A DNA stretch of 64,000 nucleotides, taken from NCBI GenBank assembly GCA_030141605.1, contig JAQGDQ010000068.1, forward strand, positions 310,001 through 374,000, given 5' to 3'. The position numbers and the translations under genes are program-made. Below the pieces are notes generated by a model. It was not told where the DNA came from. It searched no databases and saw only the letters and a list, made by a program, of their open reading frames with translations. Positions 51,001 to 61,145 of the stretch are shown one piece after another. This stretch comes from Tubiluchus corallicola. Its lineage: Eukaryota > Priapulida > Priapulimorpha > Priapulimorphida > Tubiluchidae. Within the stretch, counting starts at the first letter, position 1. Each line of letters starts with the position of its first letter.

Positions 51001-54000
51001 CTTACTAACGAGGAAGAGAAAAATGCTCAATTAGGCTTCCTTTGCGGATTCTACAGATTCGACTGCAAATCTGGTGAGGAGTTCTCAGAAGCTTGCACGC
51101 AGGATGTAGTAACCGCTTGCAAGGCTAGATTGCGATAATGTGGTGAGTTTCAAAATTATGACATCAAGTAACGCCACTTGATAAGGCTTTATTCTTCAGT
51201 TTTGAGACTGTCTTGCTTGCTTAAAACCGTTTTTTCTGTTAATTGGGTAACTGTAAAGGATTTAACTAACAAAGTGCAACTAATTCGTTGAAAAAAACAA
51301 AACGAAACGAGGCTGTATTCATTAGATAAGTTATTCTATAATTTGGAACCTGCAATTTGGAATAATGAGTTCTGGGCTTTCGAAAGAAAGTTCTGGTCAT
51401 TTGAAAAAGATCCTTTAAGGTCCGAGTATTAAATTTATAGGCTTCTATAGCTGTTTGTCTTAATTTACGTAAAACGAGCTTGGGGCATTTCACTGAAAAT
51501 AACAACCTATTGTAATCAGCTTTGTAGTCGTTAAGAACGAAACCTATAGATCTTTCTTGTATTAAAGCCCCGTAATGTGCGTTTTACCTACCAAATGCCA
51601 AATGGGATAACAGTAATGACATGGCGCAATAAAAGTTTGGTATGCACATTTTGGTTTCACGATTTAGGTATCTGGATAGTCTTTTTTAGAACATTTAGTT
51701 GACGACTGATCCTGCTACACACTTCAGTTACTTAGTTATTATACCTCAATTAGTTTGCTGCTCATCTAAGTGCCCAGAAGCTTGATGTCAGGTTTGCAAT
51801 CAACAGTTTCTTCGAATAAATTAAAACTGGTGATATTGGGTTACTAACACCATGGCTTAATATTAATTTGGATTAGTTTTCATGTAATTACTATTTAACC
51901 AATGTGAGATTTTGCAAGATTTCCGAGCTACTGGTTGTAGGCGCAGTTGTGCAGAGGGTGTTGTAATCAGTTTTATAGAATGCTTTTTCTATAAAAAGCA
52001 AAATGTCGTTAAAGAAGATGTTAAACAAAGAGGGACCTGAAATGGAACCTTGTGGGATGCCAAGACTAAGATTACATCAACTGTTAGTAATATCACCGAT
52101 TTTAGCAGTTTGTTGCCGTCCTCGGAGGTAACTAACAAGTAGCTTGGCACTATAACTTCTTCCACGCCATACGCTTTTAGCTTAGCAGTTAGAGCAAGCA
52201 AAGCAAGCTGATTACAAAGGCCAATTGGCATGGCACCTACAATATTTTTCCGATCGAAGGTGAGGTTCCAGTTTTCAACTAGCTTAAGTAAGCACTTTGG
52301 CAGCTGTATTTTCTCAGATATTTTTGAGAAGCGTGTAAGAATACCGATTGGTCTGTAATTGTTTACAACTAGGGGGTTGTCCTTTAACTAGTTGGAATGC
52401 TTCTGCAACTTTCGTGCTGAATCATACCATGTAAATAAATTAATAAACCACATCCGGTTGCAGTAAAACCTAGTGTGTTTTTTGTTTATTTGATCAGTAC
52501 GTCGACATTACGTCCTCTTGTAGATTATACAACGAAAAACATAATATTCACAATTTTGATCTAAGATTGTACATATTATACTTTTGATTATATATTCTTG
52601 AAGAGAACATAATGTCGAAATATTGATCAAATAAACAAAAAAAAAATAAACTAGATTTTACTGCGTCAAGCGTGGTTTATTTTGTTTACATGTTATATAA
52701 TTCGGGTGTTCTTTTTAAAGATAGATTTAGCAATTGCAAGGGCTCGGCAAAGCAACATTGCGTAATGCAGGCATAATCAGTGAGGGCAGACAAAACTTGA
52801 CTAAATTGATCGACTTTTAAGCTACCTGTAGCACTTTTTTATCAAAACAATAGTAACGGCTGCAGGATCATAATTATCATAACAACTGCAAACTCTGCCG
52901 CAGTGATTAGACCTTGTTTATGCTGGGAATGAACAACAGCTTGCTCACATTGTTCCCACATTTTGCAGCAACAGCAAAGTTACCGACCAGCCGGCCCACT
53001 TGCAGTCAAATCGAAGGTCTAGCAAAGTTATCAGAAGAGGAGAGGAAAACAAGAGTAGGAGAACTTTGTATGTATTACATTCGAGAATGTGATCCAAACA
53101 GGGAAGAATTCGCTTCCGAAGAATGCATTGCGCAAGTGAAATCCAAATGTGAAGCCAGGATAAATGAGTGTGGTAAGTGTATTACAATACAATGCAATAC
53201 AATACAATACAATACAATACAATACAACACAACACAATACAATACAATTTAATAAAATACAATACAACTTAATATAATAGAATACAATGCAACATAATAT
53301 AATACAATATACAAAGACAATAAACCATTTTAGTAATACAGTAACACAAGTGAGGATTTTCAAACCCAAGTTTGTTTTAACGGACTTTCGTGAATAAGAC
53401 CAATTATTTAATATCGATATTAGCAAGCGACAAAAAAATTAAATATATAAATAATTTCACATTTTTTCGATATATTTTTTGTTTTACGGCTTTTTAAACT
53501 TTTCATTTATGACTTTTTGTGTTTAATGTGTGATTTCGGGAATAGTGTATACATGTATTACATAGAAAATATCTGTCGATGACGCCATGTCAATTGCTCG
53601 CAAAACAAAGCACGTTAATTTCTATTTCACTCGTCTTGCCAACCCTTAATATTTAAATCCGAAATCTCAACGCAATGTTGCGCTAGAAAACATGATTTCT
53701 CACAAATTCCTAAAAAATTATTTGATGAATAAATGCTCTTCGTCAGCAAAAAGAGTGGCATTTTAGTTCCTGGATGACCAAAATCTGAAAAAGTTCAGAT
53801 ATAATTAATCTGAAGGTGACCAATTTCCATGCCTGTTAATAAAATTAATATATACTTCAGAGAATAATTCACATAGAATTAAGATTTGTGAAATATAAAG
53901 AAACCTTAAATTTAAAGAAAGTTAATATATAGCCTATGTAAGGCCAGCTACATCAAATTTTCAAAGATAAAGTGTTTTTCACTAACTTGAACTTTGTAAA

Positions 54001-56059
54001 ACTAATTAAATTCAAAGAATTTGTTAAAGTGGCCTTTTCTACACTTTGTTTCAGTTCCTGATCCAAGTGGTTTTTGCGGCACCCCTGTTATTGGCGTCAC
54101 CTGCGCTCTGGTAGAAAAGGGCATCGACGAATTGACGGACAAAGTTTTGGAACCAACAGGCGAGTTCTTCGTAAACGCTGCAGGTATTTAATCACCCAAG
54201 TTTATCAGAATTGATTTAATCATTACACTATTATACATTTTATTTCAAGCAAAATGTTCCATATACAAATATTTACATAATAACAGACAAAACTAAGATC
54301 AAATTGACCTAATAAAAATAATTACAAATTCACTAAAATGGCGCTGAAAAACTAATGTAAATTGAAATTTTGGAGATAAAAGTTATTTTCACAATTTGAA
54401 CATATTCAATTTATATACTACATCAGAATTCACAATATTAACAACATACGTGGTATTTGAGAACAGCAGTCTATTTCTAATGTTATATAAAAATTTTCTA
54501 CACATTGTAATAATCGGAGACGAGCTATAATCATATCGTAATTTAAAAAGCTTTCGTGTTCAATTATTATAAGCTATCCGCATAGAGCTTAATGTACCAG
54601 CACTATATTTATTCCATACTCTACTGTAGTAAAAATTAGAACAATAGCTCTTAAACAGCATCTTTTTAACGTCAAAAGAGCAATTTTAGAATTTTCTTAT
54701 TAAAGAATTGACACGTACGCAAAAAAGTTTCATCTAATTCTCAATATTAGCATTATCACTTAAATTAGAGTATATAATGTGTCCAAGATACTTTCCTTGA
54801 TGTTTAATAATTACAATCAAACTCATCTTTGTTAAAGTGGTTTTGGAGTTTGTGAATATGAACGCGTGTTCTTGGAATAGTAAAAGAATTAGAAAACACT
54901 CTTAAAGACTATGTTCAAGATGTTTTCAAGCGAACACCAAACTTTGTCTGAAATACGGAGAAGACCGAGAAGAAAGAAACAATGGTTTTTCAAAAAAACT
55001 TTGTATGAACCAGAATTATCATGTGTACTAATCTTGTTACCACTTTTTCCTATCTTTGCAGAAGATGTAGCAGATTTTTTTACCGACGATTTTGCCAACT
55101 TCTTTGCAAAAGATTTGGTGCGTTTCTTTGAGAAAGATGTCGTGCAATTCTTTGATCAAACGATCGGCGACTTTGTCACTGAGGATATTGGAAAGTTTTT
55201 CACAGAAGATGTCGCTGGTGTGCTGGGTGACATTGGTGACTTCTTCACCGAGGATGTGACAGACTTTTTTACAGAAGACGTAAAGAACGCATTCGAAGAC
55301 ATTGGTGATAAAATTGGAGGTGCATTTGAGGGTATGTTTTTGTTCACTAAAAACTTGTATATCATAATTTCACACAGAGTGACTGCAAAGATTTTGTCAA
55401 GTAATTTTCAATCAATTAGCGATTGTCGGTTGAATCGATGAATGAACAGATTGAGGAATGAATGGACGAACGAACTTTATTGACCTACCGAACTGCAATT
55501 TAATTATTTTTTCAACGTAAGTTCAAGTTAGTAAAAAAAAGATTTTTTCTTTAAAAGTTTGATCTGGGTGGACGTAGGCTATATGTAAACTGTGGTTTCT
55601 TTAAATTGACAAAGCGTAATTCTCTGTGAATTTATTAATCTTACTACATATTAATTTTACTATCCATATTTGGCAAACAGATATAATTACATCAAAATGG
55701 AATTTTTTGCCGACCGTTTACGAACAAACTGTTCATTTTCAAGGCATCTAAAACAAAGAAATTTACCAGAATTTAGAAACAACGTCGAAATAAAATTCAG
55801 CAGTTTGATAGCCAAAAGATATATGCTATAACATTATATATTGTTACAAGTTAAAAGTTTCATACCCATCAAGGTATGTAATCTGTAAGGTAAATTGTTA
55901 AATTATCTATATAATGTTATATCATATATCTTTTGGCTATATAACTACTAAATTGCATTTCGATGTTGTTTCTAAATTTTGGTAAATTTCTTTGTTTTAG
56001 ATGCCATGACAATGAACAGTTTGTTCGAAACTGGTTGGCAACAAATTATTTTGATGTGA

Positions 56060-56149
<90 letters not shown>

Positions 56150-58594
56150 TATTATTATTATTATTAATATTAATTTCATTACCAGGCATATACCTGAATT
56201 TGTACGCTTATGTTTGACTGACTTATGTCTGAATTTTTTTCAGATTTCGGTGATTTTTTCACTGACGGCCGAATCTTGGACTTTCTTGATAACAAAGTGC
56301 TTGGTCAACTTGAGGACTTTGGTGAAGACGCATTATCTGGCATTATAAACATTGGGGAAGACATTGGAGATATCTTTGGAGACATTGGCGGCGGCTTCGA
56401 GGACGCTTTCAAAGGCGTGATTGACTTCGGTGGAGACGTAGGTTCAGAAATCGGAGGTGCTTTTGGAGACTTCGGCGACACACTTGGTGATATTGGTAGT
56501 GACATTGGTGGAGCATTTGAGGATTTCGGCAAATCTATTGGAGGCATTTTTGGAAAACGCCGTCGTAGACAAGCTGCGGAGCCTCCAACTTGCGCCCAGA
56601 TTGAAAACGAAGATACAAGAAATAATGCCTGTGAGTTTTTTAATAATAATAAATTTCCTTGGAAATGCAAATAGTGAGTTACTTTAACCGTCAAGTTTGT
56701 ATATTAGAATGCTTTTCGTTGACTCCCGATTTTGGAGGAGAAATACTTTACTTATAAATGTAAAAATGTTAATTTGTTGTTTCCCTCCACCATTTGAACA
56801 GTATTTATTTTAAAACGTCAGCTAGTTTCAGGCTAATATATGCTCATTATCAGTTCACAAGTAAAAATAAATGAACATTTTGCTGCTTTGGACACTAGTT
56901 TTAGCGGCTAATGTTTACAATTCCCCAACTAGAAATTAGTTCGTGATGCGGATTAGAGTTAGGGTTAGGGTTAGGGTTAGGTTACAGTTAGGGTTAAGGT
57001 TTAGATTAGGGTATTTAAACTGTGTGGGGAATTGTAAACTCCTTCCGTTTTATTACACGTATGCATAAAAAATTTTTATGAGACCATTTAAAATCAGTAT
57101 AAATAGTTGGTCAAGTATTGCACGTTGTACGAGAAAGTGATCGTTTTGAAATAATTCCGCTGTTTTGTAGGTCGCCGTATCAACAACAAAATCGTATAAC
57201 AGTGACAGTTACTGTTGGAGTCGCTATGTAGCCGAGTTCTAGTTTTCACCAAGTTAGAATAATATCTCAAAGTTAAAAATGTCTTTCGTTTAATTTTCAG
57301 GCCTATACTTCACCAACGAATGTCCATGTCAGGCTGAAACATTGCAGTTTGATGCAGATGAAGGTATTTTACTTTTTGCACACCTAAATGTCACTGGCTG
57401 AACCATCCAACTTTAAATTGGTGTCAGAATTTTTTGCTCCAACTATTCTGTAGTTTAATGACCATGCATGTGTTTTATATACTAAATGAATCAAAAGGTA
57501 CTTTGTATTTTCATTTATTGCCACAACTTATCACATTAGAAAGTTCTAATAAATTCTACTGTATAATTCCATTATATAAATTCTAGTTTAATTTTGACTG
57601 CTTTAGTAACAAGCAATAATACATGGTATTAATACCATGTTCGCAAACTATCCTTAAACAATTAAATTCACTTTAAAGAATCGACACGTATATATTGTAT
57701 AAGCGTTGTAGGAATTGATAACTTCCTCTTTCAAACAATTCTTATTATTTCAGTTTGCCCTACCTACGCAGCAGAAAAAGAGAAATACAGGGAACTTTAC
57801 AACAATAACGCTGCACTCTTTGCAATAAAACCCGAAAACTTGATAGTGGAGTTTACTTCGGTAAGATTTACAAAGTTTCATAATTCTTTCATTCGTTCCC
57901 TCATTATTTCGCTCATTCTACATTCAATTGCTTCTTTGTTTGCAAAGTTTCGTAATTCGTTCGTTCTTTTGTTAAACGCTCATTTAATTACACTTTTGTC
58001 TTCTTATTGTCTGGTTAATCACTCGATTTTGTTTTTGTTTGCTCTTTCATTTGTTGATTTGTTGTTTCTTTCCTCTTTTCCTATTTCATGAAGCCTGTTT
58101 TATGAAGCCCATGTTGTTCATTCGGCAAACTATAATAATTTCCTGATTACTGCGATTATTTCGGCCATCACTGTGTGGAACTAGACTTCAGAGGCCCAAA
58201 CTGGCTGCTTTCTAACTGACATTTTTGCATCCTAATGTTTCTGAAGCTTTTGGCTTCACCAAGCCGCTTTTGATCAGTTTGTTTAAGTTCCCTATGTTTA
58301 AAATTGTTTTTTTGTGATCCTTGTTATGCATCGTAGTTTTAAAATCTAAAGCTTCTGCACTAGTTTTAATCGCATTTAATGATAATGAGAGTTGTAGTAT
58401 TTTCCTTGTTATTTTAGGCAAAGGTGGATCTTAACCAGAAGGATAAGGACAAGGACAATGTCTACATGGGCTACTTTTCGTTCACCGTAGCTGGCAAGCC
58501 ATACAGTATTGAGCATAGAATTGGGCTGTCTTCTGACACTCTGAAAGAGACATTGCCCGAAATACTCAAAACAGCGGTGGAAGTTGCTATTTAA
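48043..58594 (+). CDS. Gene C: secreted clusterin-like preproprotein with expanded acidic repeats
   Basis: Exons: 48043-48166, 48707-48828, 50662-50758, 52969-53172 (exon 4b), 54055-54183, 55062-55331, 56244-56630, 57301-57363, 57754-57860, 58418-58594, giving 559 residues. Phases match genes A and B throughout. Signal peptide is followed by furin site RKKR; first cluster core is CVPCVKEKC; exon 4b has six Cys; exon 5 carries SGFCGTPVIGVTC. Exons 6 (270 nt) and 7 (387 nt) are longer than in A and B, built from repeats of the DFFTEDV and DIGGAFEDFG types. The second furin site KRRRR ends at residue 424, leaving a 135-residue C-terminal chain with CLYFTNECPC and GYFSFTVAGKPYSI. A second exon-4 copy with a stop lies at 50942-51142 and is left out of this model. 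Gene C is the most diverged of the three. Clusterin-like identity rests on the same pattern evidence as for A. Confidence 0.8.
50942..51142 (+). pseudogene. Exon 4a of gene C: duplicate exon with in-frame TAA
   Basis: Homologous to exon 4 of all three genes: it opens with TEPTCDELDAAAEL and keeps Cys at five positions before the stop and the sixth right after. It has a good acceptor (ttttcttatag) and a perfect donor (g|gtgagt), the same 1-1 phase, and 201 nt length. Codon 66, next to the final Cys codon, is TAA. Inclusion would truncate the protein at about 180 residues. It is either a dead duplicate or a regulated poison/alternative exon. The intact copy 4b lies 1.8 kb downstream, with a LINE fragment between. 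Confidence 0.8.
51940..52430 (-). mobile_element. LINE reverse transcriptase fragment, antisense in gene C
   Basis: On the minus strand, NNYRPIGILTRFSKISEKI is a fingers-region motif. It is followed by FDRKNIVGAM, LLALTAKLKAYGVEE and, in the next frame, LGIPQGSISGPSLFNIFFND, the highly characteristic G-x-PQGS...LFN block of non-LTR RTs. Frameshifted and truncated, between exons 4a and 4b. Confidence 0.8.
53184..53310. repeat. (AATAC)n pentanucleotide microsatellite
   Basis: Imperfect acaat/aatac repeats starting 15 bases after the donor of exon 4b in gene C. Confidence 0.95.
55691..56056. mobile_element. Palindromic MITE-like element, intron 6 of gene C
   Basis: Arms 55691-55840 and 55908-56056 are reverse complements over about 150 bp with a minority of mismatches (shared words gaacaaactgttca, gcatctaaaacaaagaaatt, gccaaaagatatatg). 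A 67-bp loop separates them. The outer ends read atcaaaat / attttgat. Confidence 0.85.
56058..56170. repeat. (ATT)n-(ATC)n microsatellite
   Basis: Pure att then atc trinucleotides, immediately beside the palindromic element. It produces long Leu/Ile/Met frames that are not genes. Confidence 0.95.
56913..57039. mobile_element. Small TIR element carrying TTAGGG telomere-like repeats
   Basis: Perfect 15-bp inverted ends gtttacaattcccca (56913-56927) and tggggaattgtaaac (57025-57039) bracket a core of gttagggttaggg repeats (56957-57012, partly degenerate). It lies in intron 7 of gene C. Confidence 0.7.
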
Positions 58595-59124
58595 ATTGAA
58601 AAAAAATTTATTTCAAAAAGGATGAACTGCATTACATCCTCTATCAACCAAAGATCCGTTGTTTACACTGTATAGCTGCAGATAATGCAAATTAGTGTAA
58701 GAATTAGAGATTAGTACAAGAATTAGTAATAAGAATTAGTACAAGAAATTCAATAGCTCATTTGTATAAACTGCCGTATAACTAGAATACATACTTGTAA
58801 TGTAAATGCTCGGCTGAGAAACCGAAAGAAAAACGTAAGTCACGTAACTTAAATGGCCCATTTAATATTTTTACAACGAACGCTTTGCCGGGAGAAAATT
58901 CAAGTTAACTAAACTACAGTCCATTGTGTGTCAAATCCTTGACAAATTCGTTGCAGAAACAAGATCAAACTTTTTTGAGTTTGATCGGCGTTGTATATAA
59001 TATAAGCTTACCATGCCAAAAATTGTTAGCTTCGCTCAAAGTTAAAACAAGTCACATAACCTTGTTATGATGCTGTAACCAAAACTTGCTGCCTTAATTA
59101 AATTTCTTATGATATATTAAAAGC

Positions 59125-59130
59125 AATAAA
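59125..59130 (+). terminator. Candidate poly(A) signal of gene C
   Basis: AATAAA about 530 bases after the stop, the first clean hexamer I see. An earlier non-canonical site is possible. Confidence 0.4.
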
Positions 59131-59134
59131 GGTT

Positions 59135-61145
59135 ATTATTATTATTATTAATAAAGGCACCAACTGTTATCGATAGTTTTGCTTTTTCTTTTTTGCTACA
59201 GAGACAATAGTCCGAAAGCAAAAGAAAAGAAATTGTGAACTTATGCGATAGTTTTCTTACCTAGAGAGAAGAAAAGACCTACTCAAAAGAAAAAGTTATT
59301 AGAAGAAAAAAATCTAAATGATCAAAAATGGCAACCTCCCATATTAGCTTTGAATGCATTTTATTGAAAATTGCAACGTTTCGGTTGTACTTTACCCAGC
59401 AGACGAAATATGCACCAGTATTTTGAAAATCAAGCTGATTGCATAATGTAATAAATTGGCAACAGTTAAAAATGAAAAAGTGGATAAAATGAAAATATGA
59501 AAAAAGTAGTTGTAACAAACATGAATGCGAAAAATAACAAATTAAACCACCTGGCGAACTTAGAGAACTATCAAATTTATCATACACGAACGCGCGCACA
59601 CACATGCACGCACACACACGCACACACACACACAAACACACACACACACAAATCCAAAGTAGTAATGCACAAAATAACAAGAGTCATAAATTGTTCTAAG
59701 GAAGTTGCAAGAAATTTTTCACTAACAACAATGGGATGTTACAGGCCACTAATAAAGAAACTTCGTTTTCTTGAATATACCTATAAAAATGAAACATAAA
59801 CTGGTAATGTCCAAAATTCTACAAAGGATTATAGTAAAGACGTGCTGAGCACACAGTCTTTCGTTGCTCTTTAATATAATTTTAATAACGCCTATTCGTT
59901 GGAAACACTGTGAATGCTATAATAGTTTGAGCAACCTTAGAATGTATGTATGCAATTATATAACTGCAGAAATCTAATGAAAGGAACTAAAATTCAAAAT
60001 CCAACGTGTCAAAAGAAAAGGAATACAACTAATAACATAGGCGTACGAAGTGCAGGGTGGGGAGGGGGGTGTCTGCGATTGCTCTCCCAGAACAAATGAA
60101 TTTTACATTTTCTGGGGAAAAAATATTTATTTTCAGGGCAAATAATTGTACAGGAAAATTTCCAAAATTATTATTGAATATTATAAAAATGCTTAAAATG
60201 CACAAGAATAAAATTTGCAAAAATTTAAAGAATGCAAAAGTAAATTTACAATTTCGGTTTTCTAAAAATTTCTGCTAATTTCGACTTGAAAAATGAAAAT
60301 AGTCACAAAGTTCAGTTTTGCAAAGAAGTTATCCACAGTCTTTATTTTAACATTAAATTAAAACATATTTGCGTTCACGACACATTTAACCTTGCTGTTG
60401 TATCATTTGGATTAGGTATTCCGATTAGAAAGAGTTGTAAATTGCATTACTTCACTAAGCACTTATCATTACCCTCGGCTTAAATTTTGCTTAAAAAACA
60501 CTTCCATCTTGGCGATGCACGTGGGGTGTTGCGAATGGGCCTCACAAGTTGAGTGCCTATCTTCATCTACTGAAACTGATAAGGTTGTAATTTTCGGGAG
60601 AACAATTATCTGGTGAGGCATTTTACGGATATGAAGTATAAGGGAAAAACTGGATCTGTATAGGAATGACAAGCAACAAAAAAGGCGAGTACTATATACG
60701 AACAAACTACAGACGCCTGGGAAGAAATTACGAGAAGACCTGTGAGTATCTACATCTGAAACAGGACTAAAAGAAGCTTAATTTAGCAACTGATTTTCGA
60801 TGATCAAAAGACTGTGTGGCTGAAGTGAAATAAGACTCAACGAAATTAATAACAAGATCCCAGGATAGCAATGTTTCATACTAGGTCGAAAAGTCGATTT
60901 ATAAACTTTAATGTGCGTAGCATTTAAATCTTTGAATGATATACAGAGATTCTAAAATTGTTTCTTATTTTTAAAAGGAGCAGAAAACTATGACGTCTTA
61001 TTTCCACGTATACAAACTATAGCATCACAATACAATTGTGGAACAATAATTTTAAGCAAAGAATCGACTGGTGAGTTTAAAATGTTATCACGTAGCAACA
61101 AAATGTAATGATACTTTGCTTGCACAAGGCCCTGGACATGCTACC
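59135..61145. other. Intergenic region between gene C and KLHL10-like gene
   Basis: Contains a (CA)n microsatellite (59590-59650) and no recognisable gene. It must include the promoter and 5' UTR of the KLHL10-like gene. A donor-like ctg|gtgagt at 61071 might end a 5' exon of another transcript but is unsupported. Confidence 0.5.

Noticed and set aside
55963-56217. Leu/Ser-rich frame
   Set aside because: Produced by the ATT/ATC microsatellite.
21319-58594. Vanabin or other Cys-rich metal-binding family for genes A-C
   Set aside because: Spacing of cysteines and the C-P-C core, furin site and beta-rich C-terminus fit clusterin better than a vanabin-type repeat.
59497-59799. Thr/His repeat frame
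   Set aside because: Product of the CA microsatellite.
61071-61145. Longer N-terminus for the KLHL10-like protein
   Set aside because: The frame is open but starts at GTG with no ATG before 61146, and the added residues are unlike the family.
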